NCBI GenBank assembly: GCA_964489015.1
Contig: CAZAXD010000027.1
Span: 1 to 26,910, forward strand
DNA length: 26,910 bases
DNA from: JAPYWM01 sp964489015
GTDB lineage: Bacteria > Bacteroidota > Bacteroidia > SpSt-205
Direction of reading: 5' to 3'
This document shows positions 7,560 through 15,612 of this stretch, in pieces. The position numbers were made by a program, and so were the translations under genes. How positions within the stretch are numbered: the first letter of the stretch is position 1; the number at the start of each line of letters is the position of its first letter. Below the pieces are notes generated by a model. The model did no database searches, was not told the origin of the DNA, and saw nothing but the letters and a program-made list of their open reading frames with translations.

Positions 7560-9082
7560 TAGCGCCTTGGGTGAAGCTCTTGTACCCCTTTTTTCGACAA
7601 TCGTATCGGCGAGTAGCGGCCCTCCAAAGCGACCCTTTCTCCCCCCAAAAGAAATGGCTTCGCTACCTAATCCGCCAGGGCGCCCGGACAGCTTTTGGCC
7701 GTCATGTGGGTCTGACACTCGAATGGAATTATGACCGCTTCCGAAAACAGGTGCCCGTTCAAGCCTATGAAGCCCTGTATCCCTGGATAGAACGTACCCT
7801 GCGCGGCGAGCAGGACATCTTATGGCCGGGCCTCATTCGCTGGTTTGCCAAGTCTTCAGGCACTACGAATGACCGAAGTAAGTTTATCCCTATTGCTACC
7901 GAAACGCTGCGCTACAATCACTTCCGAGCTGGACGCGATCTCTTTGCCACGTATCTAACCCTTTTTGCGGGAAACACCCATTTACTCGAGGGCAAAATCT
8001 TAAGCATCGGCGGTAGTCATACCATCAATCATTTAGGTCCACACGCTCGCTATGGGGATCTAAGCGCAGTCTTGATTGAGAACATGCCAGCTTTACACCA
8101 GCTCTTCCGTGCACCCAATAAGGCTATCGCCCTTATGCCAGACTGGCATGAAAAAATCAACCGCATGGCTCAGGCCATTCTCCGTAAACCTATCACCGGC
8201 ATCGCTGGCGTCCCCACCTGGACAGTAGTCCTTTTTGATAAGGTTTTATCCCTGACTAAGGCTAAGCATATCTTGGAGGTTTTTCCCAAACTAGAGGTCT
8301 TTTTTCACGGGGCGGTCAGCTTTACCCCTTATCAGCGGCTTTTTGAGGCGTACCTGCCTAGCCCGCACATGCGATACATCGAGATCTATAATGCTTCCGA
8401 AGGCTTTTTTGCCTTTCAGGATCAGCCTGAGCCCAAGGATATGCTGCTTTTGACAGACCATGGGGTTTTTTACGAGTTTATTCCTTTTTCTAGCTGGGAA
8501 CGTGGGGATTGGGAAGCGATACCGCTCGAGGCCGTCCAACCGAATGAGGTTTATGCCATGGTGATCACGGTAACAGGGGGACTGTGGCGTTACCTGATTG
8601 GAGATACGGTGCGCTTTACCAGCATACGGCCTTATCGTTTGCGGATTGTAGGGCGCACGCGGCATTATATCAATGTCTTTGGGGAGGAGGTCATGGTGGA
8701 AAATACGGATGCGGCCCTTCAGATAGCCTGCGAAAAAACCGGCACCACGGTCCGTGACTATACGGTAGCTCCCTTGTATTTAGAAGCCGGACAGCGAGGC
8801 GCCCATCAGTGGCTCATTGAGTTTATCACGCCCCCGAGCGATCTGGCAGCTTTTCGAGTAATCTTGGATGAAACCCTGCGACAGCTCAATTCTGACTACG
8901 ACGCCAAGCGCAGCGGCGATCTAGCCTTAGGCTTATTAGAAATCGTCGTGCTCCCCGAGGGAACCTTCCACCGGTGGCTGGCCGAACGGGGGCGGCTCGG
9001 CGGTCAAAACAAAGTCCCTCGCCTCAGTAACACCCGAGACTATGCGGATTCGATTCTGGCAGGGCTTGCTTGCTCTGGCTAG
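7556..9082 (+). CDS. GH3-family adenylate-forming acyl-acid amido synthetase
   Basis: 508-residue protein of the GH3 (auxin-responsive GH3-like) family. Plant members adenylate a carboxylic acid and join it to an amino acid; the substrate of bacterial members is not established. The three nucleotide-binding motifs are visible: SSGTTNDRSKFIPI (~100-113), YNASEGFFAF (~277-286) and YLIGDTVRF (~346-354), then GRTRHYINVFGEEV (~365-378) at the start of the C-terminal lid domain. Length is full for the family. No signal peptide is present, so it is predicted cytosolic. It overlaps lptB by 4 nt upstream and the lipoprotein gene by 41 nt downstream. Linkage to an LPS export gene suggests, as inference only, an envelope lipid or acyl substrate. 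Confidence 0.9.
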   Translation: MIAPWVKLLYPFFRQSYRRVAALQSDPFSPQKKWLRYLIRQGARTAFGRHVGLTLEWNYDRFRKQVPVQAYEALYPWIERTLRGEQDILWPGLIRWFAKSSGTTNDRSKFIPIATETLRYNHFRAGRDLFATYLTLFAGNTHLLEGKILSIGGSHTINHLGPHARYGDLSAVLIENMPALHQLFRAPNKAIALMPDWHEKINRMAQAILRKPITGIAGVPTWTVVLFDKVLSLTKAKHILEVFPKLEVFFHGAVSFTPYQRLFEAYLPSPHMRYIEIYNASEGFFAFQDQPEPKDMLLLTDHGVFYEFIPFSSWERGDWEAIPLEAVQPNEVYAMVITVTGGLWRYLIGDTVRFTSIRPYRLRIVGRTRHYINVFGEEVMVENTDAALQIACEKTGTTVRDYTVAPLYLEAGQRGAHQWLIEFITPPSDLAAFRVILDETLRQLNSDYDAKRSGDLALGLLEIVVLPEGTFHRWLAERGRLGGQNKVPRLSNTRDYADSILAGLACSG

Positions 9083-9377
9083 CTTAGGGGCCGGGTGCCG
9101 CTCTACTAGCGACCCCGTCGCTGAGTGGAATCGCATGGCACCTATCTCCTTTGACACAGCCGTGACACTAAGCCGAGCGCTATACCTGAGACGCGCCGCG
9201 CTCATCACTCACCAAGAAACGGCCCCTAATAGCCTCTTGCGTCTCTACATCGGCACCTTACTGAAGCAGTATGGCATAGAACCAAGCCGCTGGGATAGCC
9301 TAAGGAGCTACCTGCTCGCTCATCCAGACCAGTTACTAGTTCTGCAAGAAAGCACGCTGGCCGCCCTTACAAAATAA
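9042..9377 (+). CDS. Small DUF4296-like lipoprotein
   Basis: 111 residues. The N-terminus RIRFWQGLLALASLGAGC looks like a lipoprotein signal with Cys at about residue 19, though the lipobox (LGAGC) is not canonical. The rest resembles DUF4296, a short Bacteroidota lipoprotein family: a helix with L-S-R-A-L-Y-L-R-R-A, then LLKQYGIEPSRWDSLRSYLLAHPDQL, which fits the family's 'hG-hs-xxFDSSLxYY-xNPxxL' pattern. It starts inside the GH3 gene (41-nt overlap, different frame) and is the last gene of the yqgE-lptB-GH3 unit, followed directly by a terminator. Role unknown. Confidence 0.75.
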   Translation: MRIRFWQGLLALASLGAGCRSTSDPVAEWNRMAPISFDTAVTLSRALYLRRAALITHQETAPNSLLRLYIGTLLKQYGIEPSRWDSLRSYLLAHPDQLLVLQESTLAALTK

Positions 9378-9379
9378 AA

Positions 9380-9405
9380 AAGGCCCTAGCCTAAGCCAGG
9401 GCCTT
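9380..9405. terminator. Intrinsic terminator between convergent genes
   Basis: Perfect stem AAGGCCCT/AGGGCCTT with a 10-nt loop. On the minus strand the stem is followed by TTTTTATTTTG, a good U-tract that ends the T9SS cargo gene. On the plus strand the stem is followed by ATAATAAGG, so termination of the lipoprotein operon is probably weaker. Confidence 0.85.
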
Positions 9406-9425
9406 ATAATAAGGCAGCAAAATCC

Positions 9426-10376
9426 TTACTCTACGATGACGAGGCGAGCTTGCTCGGTCTCCGCCCCGGCATGGACCTGCACGATATAAACTCCCGCTGG
9501 TAAGCTAAGAAGATGCGTATGGCTACCGACCGCAAGCATACCAGCTTGGTGTTCATAGACCTTCTGACCGGCAGGGGTATAGACGCTGATCGTTACCGGA
9601 GTAGGATAATTGAGCTGATAACGAAGAGTGGCCGCACCCCAGCTGGGGTTTGGACTAATCATAATCCCACCCTGTAGCGCCTGCTCAAGCACCGTAGTCT
9701 GCGCCACGACATAAATCGGCCCATACGCCGTGGGTACGTCACTGTATAGCGGCTGCCCTGCCAGTTGCGGGCTAAGTTCAGTAGTATCTTTATTGCTAAT
9801 ATCATTAGTCTGGCCAGTGAAAGGATCGATGGTATTGGGGTCCACGAAAGCCCTGAGCCAGATAATGAGGGAGTCACCTTGCCCAGCAGGGGTAAGATTG
9901 ATACCCCTGATGCAAGCACGAACACAACCGCGGGGCGGTGAGAGCTGACCACTCCCCACCCCCGCCTCACTGGGAGAGGGGTTTCGGTAAATAACCACAT
10001 TCGCATAAGAGCTCGCGCCTACCTGCTTGTACCGATGATCTTGATCAAAACGCAAGGCGCCATTGCCAGGAGCGGCGGTATTGTACCCTACCGGGGTACT
10101 GCCCGTGCCCCTGAGGACTACATACTGCGTGCCGCTTGCCATGCGCAGAGAGTCCACATAAACGGCGTAATTCGGGTAGAGCGTAAAGCCCCCGACCATA
10201 ACCGTGTCTGGCAATGCAAACTGAATCACGACCTCGGTATCCACGCCAGCGGTAAGCACGAGGGGAATCGGATCAAAGCCCACCACAAAAGAGTTAGGCT
10301 GATTGACTGTGCACGAACCGCACTGGGCGTACACCTGGTAGAGGCCCAAGATTACTACTAAAGCGAGGTATCGCAT
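9426..10376 (-). CDS. Secreted protein with T9SS type A sorting domain
   Basis: 316 residues from the ATG at 10376. This start is chosen because it opens a clear signal peptide (RYLALVVILGLYQVYA, then QCGSC) and follows a -7 box. The frame is open 28 codons further upstream, but that part runs through the promoter. The mature part (~20-230) is a beta-rich domain of unknown function containing two cysteine pairs (CGSC and CVRAC). The last ~75 residues form a T9SS type A C-terminal domain: SPNPSWGAATLRY, then VTISVYTPAGQKVYE and LPAGVYIVQVHAG. It is therefore predicted to cross the outer membrane by T9SS and be anchored on or released from the surface. It is downstream of the MDR oxidoreductase but has its own promoter. 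Confidence 0.87.
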   Translation of the reverse strand: MRYLALVVILGLYQVYAQCGSCTVNQPNSFVVGFDPIPLVLTAGVDTEVVIQFALPDTVMVGGFTLYPNYAVYVDSLRMASGTQYVVLRGTGSTPVGYNTAAPGNGALRFDQDHRYKQVGASSYANVVIYRNPSPSEAGVGSGQLSPPRGCVRACIRGINLTPAGQGDSLIIWLRAFVDPNTIDPFTGQTNDISNKDTTELSPQLAGQPLYSDVPTAYGPIYVVAQTTVLEQALQGGIMISPNPSWGAATLRYQLNYPTPVTISVYTPAGQKVYEHQAGMLAVGSHTHLLSLPAGVYIVQVHAGAETEQARLVIVE

Positions 10377-10383
10377 ATCGAGG

Positions 10384-10391
10384 CAAATATA
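10384..10391 (-). promoter_or_regulatory. -7 box for the T9SS cargo gene
   Basis: Minus-strand TATATTTG (TAnnTTTG), seven bases before the ATG at 10376 and within the 23-nt gap after the oxidoreductase stop. It supports the shorter start and a leader of only a few bases. Confidence 0.65.
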
Positions 10392-10399
10392 AAGAAAAC

Positions 10400-11455
10400 C
10401 TATGATTCCAGACCACTCCGGCAATCTAGTACAATTTTTCCAATCGCTTGGCCACGCCACATAGTAACAAGGGCTGGCACTAATTCACGAAGAGGGAAAA
10501 CCCGATAGAGGTAGGGACGAATCTGATGCTGAGCAACAAAGTGCAAAAGCGCTTCAAAGTCAGCAGGACTTCCCATGGTCGAACCGATGATCTTGTGCTG
10601 ACGCCAGAAAAGGCGCCTCACATCGAGTCTAGGTGGATTTCCACGCGTCGCCCCATAAATCACATACCGTCCAGCTGGCGCTAGCAGCTTTTCCAAAATG
10701 ACGGGGAAAATATCCCCTACCACCCCATCGAGGACTAAATCAAAAGGGCCGGCCGACTTAGCCAGAGTCGTAGCCCAGTCCGGCTCGGTATAGAGCACCC
10801 CGCCAGCGGCGCCAAGCTTTTGGGCTATAGCTAGCTTATCCGGATGGCTGCTCGTCACCCAGACCTGCGCCCCCTGAGCCACAGCCAGTTGAAGGGCCAA
10901 CGTGGCGACCCCACCTCCGATGCCGGGAATCAGCACCTTTTCGCCCGGCTCAAGTGCGCCTTGCACAAAAAGCGCCCGATAAGCTGTAAGCCCTGCCAGA
11001 GGCAGAGCCGCCGCCTCAAGCGTAGTAAGGTGCTTCGGCGCTACATGCACTTGGGTAGCCGGTACGTCGACATGCGTGGCAAAGGTTCCATCCGTAGGGA
11101 GCCCTATAATGTGATAACCCTCCCCCTGGACTCTCGCATCCGGCCCCCAGTCCAGACTCGGATTGATGAGCACGAGTTGGCCATCCCACTTATCTTCGAC
11201 CGAAGGCCCTAAGGTTTCGATATGCCCGGCGCCATCGGACCCCAAAGTAACTGGATACTTAATTCCCGGGTACAGTCCGGCCACGATCCAAGCATCCCGA
11301 CGATTGAGAGCGGCTGCACTAAGCCGTAGGCGAACCCAGCCAGACGCCAAAGACGAGGGGGAGAGAGCCTCCCATCTAAAGACAGTTTCCCAACTCTTTT
11401 CCACAGCCTGCTCCCAGCCAGACGGCAGCGGTCCCTGTAATCTCCATGCGCGCAT
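10400..11455 (-). CDS. Zinc-less MDR-family NAD(P)-dependent oxidoreductase (quinone reductase-like)
   Basis: 351 residues, medium-chain dehydrogenase/reductase superfamily. The N-terminal GroES-like domain includes AAALNRRDAWIVAGLYPGIKYPVTLGSDGAGHI; the usual catalytic zinc Cys is replaced in NRRD and no structural four-Cys lobe is present, which points to a quinone-reductase or enoyl-reductase-like enzyme, not a zinc alcohol dehydrogenase. The Rossmann fold begins KVLIPGIGGGVATLALQLA (~175-195). The start is placed at MRAWRLQG (11455), the usual family beginning; a GTG eight codons upstream is possible. It is divergent from pheS with only 29 nt between starts. I see no clear -7 box for it. 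The substrate is unknown. Confidence 0.88.
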   Translation of the reverse strand: MRAWRLQGPLPSGWEQAVEKSWETVFRWEALSPSSLASGWVRLRLSAAALNRRDAWIVAGLYPGIKYPVTLGSDGAGHIETLGPSVEDKWDGQLVLINPSLDWGPDARVQGEGYHIIGLPTDGTFATHVDVPATQVHVAPKHLTTLEAAALPLAGLTAYRALFVQGALEPGEKVLIPGIGGGVATLALQLAVAQGAQVWVTSSHPDKLAIAQKLGAAGGVLYTEPDWATTLAKSAGPFDLVLDGVVGDIFPVILEKLLAPAGRYVIYGATRGNPPRLDVRRLFWRQHKIIGSTMGSPADFEALLHFVAQHQIRPYLYRVFPLRELVPALVTMWRGQAIGKIVLDCRSGLES

Positions 11456-11468
11456 GGGACGAATTTGG

Positions 11469-11476
11469 TATTTTTG
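11469..11476 (+). promoter_or_regulatory. -7 box for pheS
   Basis: TATTTTTG (TAnnTTTG), eight bases before the ATG at 11485. It falls inside the longer reading frame that would start at 11446 and so argues for the 11485 start. Confidence 0.62.
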
Positions 11477-11484
11477 CACTACTT

Positions 11485-12501
11485 ATGGATCTCCTGGCCT
11501 TGGAGCAGGCCATAGACACGGCTGTTCTACAGACGAGCCAAGATTTAGGGGCTTTTGAGCGAACCTTTTTGAGCAAAAGGGGGGCGCTATCGGCTTATTA
11601 TGCCCAACTGAAGGGGTTGGCGCCTGACGCGCGGGCTTCCTTAGGAAAGGCCCTTCAGATGCTTCGCGAGAAAGCCCAGGCCCGCTATGATGAAGCCAAA
11701 GCCCGCCTCACTACGCAGATCCGCCTGACAACTCAGCTAGCGGATCCTACCTTTCCTGCTGAGGCGTGGCAAGCCGGGGCTCGACACCCTCTGAGCCTCG
11801 TGGAAGAAGAGATCCTAGAGCTTTTGGCCGCCATTGGCTTTTCCCTGGCAGAAGGGCCTGAGATAGAGGATGACTGGCATAACTTCTCAGCCTTAAATTT
11901 TGAACCAGATCACCCCGCCCGTGATATGCAAGACACGTTCTTTCTCGACCAAGATAAACTCCTACGCACGCACACCTCTACGGTCCAAGTACGTGTCATG
12001 AGTACCCAAAAGCCACCCATTCGCATTTTAGCACCGGGACGCGTGTATCGCCGAGAAACGATTTCAGCCCGCGCGCATGTCTACTTTCATCAAATAGAGG
12101 GGCTTTATATCGACGAAGGCATTTCGGTAGCCGACCTGCGCAGCACTCTTACCTATTTTGCTAAGGCCTTTTTTGGCGAGGGCATTAAGCTGCGCTGGCG
12201 CGCCTCTTACTTTCCTTTCACGGAAATCAGTGCGGAGCTAGACATTTCCTGTTTGCTATGCGAAGGCGCTGGCTGCCCGGTCTGCAAACAGACGGGCTGG
12301 GTGGAGGTGTTAGGTTGTGGGATGGTTCACCCGAATGTCTTAGCCGCCTGCCAGATTGATCCCGCCCGTTATACGGGCTTTGCCTTTGGGATGGGGGTAG
12401 AACGGCTCGCTCAGCTTAAGTACAATATTCCCGATCTACGTCTCTTTGGCCAGAATTATTACCAGTTTCTTGCTAATTTCTACGGCTATGGCCAGCCCTA
12501 A
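11485..12501 (+). CDS. pheS: Phenylalanyl-tRNA synthetase alpha subunit
   Basis: 338 residues from the ATG at 11485 (chosen from the -7 box; an in-frame ATG at 11446 would put the promoter inside the gene). Class II aaRS alpha subunit that charges tRNA-Phe with PheT, which is not in this window. An N-terminal helical coiled-coil (~1-85) contacts tRNA. The catalytic core has LVEEEILELLAAIGF, then RDMQDTFFL, motif 2 VYRRETISARAHVYFHQIEG (~189-208) and motif 3 FAFGMGVERLAQLKY (~300). A Cys4 element C-x2-C-x4-C-x2-C (CLLCEGAGCPVC) precedes TGWVEVLGCGMV. This element is common in Bacteroidota PheS and likely binds zinc. The last 14 nt overlap the phosphatase gene. Confidence 0.95.
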   Translation: MDLLALEQAIDTAVLQTSQDLGAFERTFLSKRGALSAYYAQLKGLAPDARASLGKALQMLREKAQARYDEAKARLTTQIRLTTQLADPTFPAEAWQAGARHPLSLVEEEILELLAAIGFSLAEGPEIEDDWHNFSALNFEPDHPARDMQDTFFLDQDKLLRTHTSTVQVRVMSTQKPPIRILAPGRVYRRETISARAHVYFHQIEGLYIDEGISVADLRSTLTYFAKAFFGEGIKLRWRASYFPFTEISAELDISCLLCEGAGCPVCKQTGWVEVLGCGMVHPNVLAACQIDPARYTGFAFGMGVERLAQLKYNIPDLRLFGQNYYQFLANFYGYGQP

Positions 12502-13756
12502 GGCAGAGCAGCTCCCAACGCTTTGGCTCGAGATCCAGCAGCTTTATCCCAGTTTCATGCCGACACCGGCGCTACTGCCTCTAATTGAAGCCTTAGAGCA
12601 ATTGTACACAGACTACCACCAGCCCCTTATGCTCGTAGAAACGGACGAGCAGGGCACTGTCACTTATGCTAACGAAGCTTTCGTAAAACCCTCCGGTTAC
12701 CGAATCGAGGAAGTGCTCGGGCAGAATATCAACCTTCTACGCAGTGACGCCAATGAGGCCGGTTACTTTCGCGATCTCTGGAATACCATTTTAGCCAGCA
12801 AGCCGTGGCGGGGTAAAATCAAAAATCGTACGAAAGACTACGAGCTTTATCAGATCGACCTTTTGATTCTACCGATACCCGAAGGCGTCACTGGCGGGCA
12901 AAGGCGCTTCTTGGGGCTGGGTTATGACATCTCAAGCCGTTTGCCCGAGCAGCAGCGCCTGGAGCAGCTCGAACGGGACTTCAAAGATGGTCTGACTTAT
13001 GCTCGCCGGATTCAGCGGGCTATCTTTCCCACCAAAGTCAATGCCCTACAGAAGTTTTTCCCAGAGAGCTTCTTGCTGACCCACGGTCGCGACATTGTGA
13101 GCGGGGACTTTTGCTGGGTGCTTCGTACCCCTATCGGAAATCGTACCCTTCTCGCCGTGGCAGACTGTACAGGGCACGGTATCCCCGGCGGGCTTCTAAC
13201 CCTCATCGGCCATAATCTCCTCAACCAGATCGTCCTCTACAAGGGGCTAACGATTCCCGCTAAAATCCTGGCAGAACTGCATAAAGGTCTGCGAGAATAC
13301 TTCCTCCAAGATGAGGCTGAAGAGCGCTACGTCAAAGACGGGATGGAGATTATCCTGTGTAGTTTTGATCTGGCCATGGAGGAAGTTCAATTTGCAGGCG
13401 CGAATCGGCCCCTGTGGCTGATTCGCCATGGCGAACTCACGGAGTACAAAACGGACAAGTACCCCATTGGCGGGGAAGCCCTCACAGAAGATGTGGAATT
13501 CACTCACTACGAACTAGAGCTTTCGCCCGAAGACCGTCTTTATCTCTTTACAGATGGGATTACTGATCAATTTGGGGGCCCTCAAGGCAAGCGCTTCGGC
13601 ACCCCTAGGCTGCGTCAAGCCCTGCTCGATATTTGGCAAGAGGCCAGCATGACCCGCCAACGCGCCCTCTTCAATAACATCTGGAAACGGGAATGGATGG
13701 GAGACAATGAACCGACAGACGATGCTACGCTGGTGGGAGTTCGTATCCTCGAATAG
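12488..13756 (+). CDS. PAS domain-SpoIIE-type PP2C serine/threonine phosphatase
   Basis: 422 residues from the ATG at 12488, 14 nt inside pheS in another frame; a longer start at 12446 is possible but less likely. A PAS sensor domain (~45-165) shows VTYANEAFVKPSGYRIEEVLGQNINLL and a PAC-like LLILPIPEG...FLGLGYDIS. A short helical linker (EQQRLEQLERDFKDGLTYARRIQRAIFP) follows. The PP2C/SpoIIE domain (~190-420) keeps the metal-binding Asp residues in GDFCWVL, ADCTGHGIPGG, LFTDGITDQ and DDATLVG. RsbU-type proteins of this kind usually dephosphorylate an anti-sigma-factor antagonist. No such partner (STAS or HPK-like kinase) is seen nearby. No membrane segment is visible, so it is predicted cytoplasmic. 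Confidence 0.92.
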   Translation: MASPKAEQLPTLWLEIQQLYPSFMPTPALLPLIEALEQLYTDYHQPLMLVETDEQGTVTYANEAFVKPSGYRIEEVLGQNINLLRSDANEAGYFRDLWNTILASKPWRGKIKNRTKDYELYQIDLLILPIPEGVTGGQRRFLGLGYDISSRLPEQQRLEQLERDFKDGLTYARRIQRAIFPTKVNALQKFFPESFLLTHGRDIVSGDFCWVLRTPIGNRTLLAVADCTGHGIPGGLLTLIGHNLLNQIVLYKGLTIPAKILAELHKGLREYFLQDEAEERYVKDGMEIILCSFDLAMEEVQFAGANRPLWLIRHGELTEYKTDKYPIGGEALTEDVEFTHYELELSPEDRLYLFTDGITDQFGGPQGKRFGTPRLRQALLDIWQEASMTRQRALFNNIWKREWMGDNEPTDDATLVGVRILE

Positions 13757-14399
13757 CTTACTGACCCTTGCCCTGTGGGGGATGGCTATGGCGCAAAATG
13801 AGGCTTTCCAAGCTCCAGTCCAGCCCTTTGAAGGTATCATCACCTACAAGGTCAAAATCAAAGGTCGCCAGGCCACTACCCTCCAAGAGAATGAGCCCCC
13901 TACGCAAATGCAGCTATTTATTCAGGGGGCTCGCTACCTGATCAACGAATCGGGCGGCGCGATGCCTTCCAGTCACATTTATGACCCGGATAGGGACTGG
14001 ACCTTTATCCTTGACCCTCGGTACAAAATCGCCTACCGGTTTGAAAAGTATCGAAAGAAGCCTAAGAATTATCCAGCTTCTTTCACCGGTGATACAGCAA
14101 GGGTACTGGGCGAATTAACTTATGTCTTTCACGTAAAAAAAACCGACGAAGAGATCTTTTACTATGTCTCTCCAAAATACCGGGTGGATATGGGGGCTTT
14201 TCAAGGCAAAAAGCGCGCTACCGCCTTCTTCTTAAACGAAGGGCTCTACGGAGCGATACCACTTAAGATGATTCGCAAGCAGGCCGAGCTAACCATCGAG
14301 GTCACCGCCGTAAGCATTCGACCAATAGCCCTCGACCCTGAAAGCATGAGAATCCCTAAGGATTATAAGATCGGCGGGTATGACCCGCGGCCTCGCTAG
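13707..14399 (+). CDS. Periplasmic DUF4412-like protein
   Basis: 230 residues; a second ATG at 13722 would give 225. It overlaps the phosphatase gene by 50 nt in a different frame. A signal peptide is likely (SSNSLLTLALWGMAMAQ, cleaved around residue 29). The mature protein is beta-rich and begins FEGIITYKVKIKG, followed by MQLFIQGARYLINE, IYDPDRDWTFILDPRYKIAYRF and a C-terminal VTAVSIRPIALDPESMRIPKDYKI. This layout fits DUF4412-type proteins of Bacteroidota, which may form a LolA/LolB-like half-barrel; that assignment is by eye and not certain. The 3' end overlaps the convergent membrane-protein gene by 44 nt. Role unknown. Confidence 0.8.
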   Translation: MNRQTMLRWWEFVSSNSLLTLALWGMAMAQNEAFQAPVQPFEGIITYKVKIKGRQATTLQENEPPTQMQLFIQGARYLINESGGAMPSSHIYDPDRDWTFILDPRYKIAYRFEKYRKKPKNYPASFTGDTARVLGELTYVFHVKKTDEEIFYYVSPKYRVDMGAFQGKKRATAFFLNEGLYGAIPLKMIRKQAELTIEVTAVSIRPIALDPESMRIPKDYKIGGYDPRPR

Positions 14400-15612
14400 G
14401 GCACCGCTGATATAGCCGGCCAAAGGCAGGTAACAAGGTGTCTACTTGGCGATAAGGTTCTAGCTTGAGAGGGAGCTTAGGCCTAAGAAGCGTGAAGGCC
14501 CCCTCATAGTCGTAGATCCAAGCAGAGGCGTCTAGCCAGTCATAGACCTTTTCCAGGCTAGACGGCGGCTGATAGGGACTGGTAAAGTCGCAGCCGTAAG
14601 CCCCCCGAAGCCTGAGGTAGCAGGTAGGTGTGCCCCAAACGCAGCCATGAGGGGCTACTTCGACATAACAACGAGGCCAGACGCTCCAGATTTGCCAGAA
14701 GAGCGCGACTAAGGCTGAAGCGGCTACAAGCCTACGTAACAAACGATAAAGGAAGGCGGGCGTGCCCTCCCCAAGCAAGACCCACAAGCCCATAGGGCTA
14801 AGCCAGAGCGCCGGCATAAGCCCCGCTGCCAAGCCCGCCCATAACCGCTCACGATACAGACGCCGCTCCCGATAAGGCAAATACAGGGTTTCGCGACTCG
14901 CGAAAAGGGTCAGCAGTAGACTTAACGCATTCAGCTGCCAGCGCCAGTCTCCCTGACCATACCGCCAGGCACCCAGCTGGTAGATAGCCAGGTAACGCTG
15001 TAAAGTCGCCTCCCCCAAGCTGACCTTGAGCGCCGCAAAAAAGACAAGCAGCCCCCAAAGCCAACCTAAGCATTGACGCAGGAGCAGCGAAGGCTCCTTT
15101 CGCTCAAGACGATAAAAGATCCACCACCCCAGCGCCAGCGCGGCGGCCGGATGCCACCCGGTCATACCCCCCAGGAGCACCCCTCGCCCAAAAGACCACG
15201 ACCTACCCTGTCCTAACCAAAGCCCCCATACATATAACGGGAAACCTACCTCTCCAGGCCGCCCATACGGCATAAGTCCCCACAGTCCTAAGCTCACACC
15301 AAGGAGCAGCCATTCAATAGGGGCAAGCGAACGCTCGCGAGAACGGTAGCGCCAAAAGAAGACTGCCAGTCCAATAAGCCCTAAAGCCCGCCATACTCGA
15401 AAAAAAACTGTACCGATTGCGGGGCTGAGGCGATAAAACCATAACCCCACCCAATCAGCGGGAGATTCTACCTCTGCATGTGGGAGGCGACCGGACTCCC
15501 ATCGGCTAGCGGCCAGCCGATAGGTCGCATCTAAGGCAGGGGACAAAGGCTCTCCATGCCAAAAGCCCAAGCTAAGCCCCAAGGCCCCTAAAAACAGGGC
15601 CAGCCATCGCAT
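14356..15612 (-). CDS. Polytopic membrane protein of unknown function
   Basis: 418 residues from the ATG at 15612, which shares one base with the upstream isomerase stop (TGATG). A TTG one codon earlier is possible. About eight to nine hydrophobic segments are spread over residues 1-315. The first is followed by an extracytoplasmic loop of about 55 residues (HGEPLSPALDATYRLAASRWESG). A soluble tail (~315-418) has five Cys residues and a YDWLDASAWIYDYEGAF segment. The topology (one helix, long acidic loop, many helices, soluble tail) recalls GT-C glycosyltransferases and other glycan-linked membrane proteins, but no diagnostic motif is seen. Leu, Trp and Arg are very frequent. It is co-transcribed with the PpiD-like chaperone gene. 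Confidence 0.8.
   Translation of the reverse strand: MRWLALFLGALGLSLGFWHGEPLSPALDATYRLAASRWESGRLPHAEVESPADWVGLWFYRLSPAIGTVFFRVWRALGLIGLAVFFWRYRSRERSLAPIEWLLLGVSLGLWGLMPYGRPGEVGFPLYVWGLWLGQGRSWSFGRGVLLGGMTGWHPAAALALGWWIFYRLERKEPSLLLRQCLGWLWGLLVFFAALKVSLGEATLQRYLAIYQLGAWRYGQGDWRWQLNALSLLLTLFASRETLYLPYRERRLYRERLWAGLAAGLMPALWLSPMGLWVLLGEGTPAFLYRLLRRLVAASALVALFWQIWSVWPRCYVEVAPHGCVWGTPTCYLRLRGAYGCDFTSPYQPPSSLEKVYDWLDASAWIYDYEGAFTLLRPKLPLKLEPYRQVDTLLPAFGRLYQRCPSEAAGHTRRSYNP

Noticed and set aside
10377..10460. Longer start for the T9SS cargo gene
   Set aside because: The extension crosses its own -7 box and the end of the upstream oxidoreductase gene; the later ATG has a clean signal peptide.
11446..11484. 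Longer pheS start
   Set aside because: It would place the TATTTTTG box inside the gene and make the two divergent genes overlap; homologous PheS proteins begin near MDLLALEQAI.
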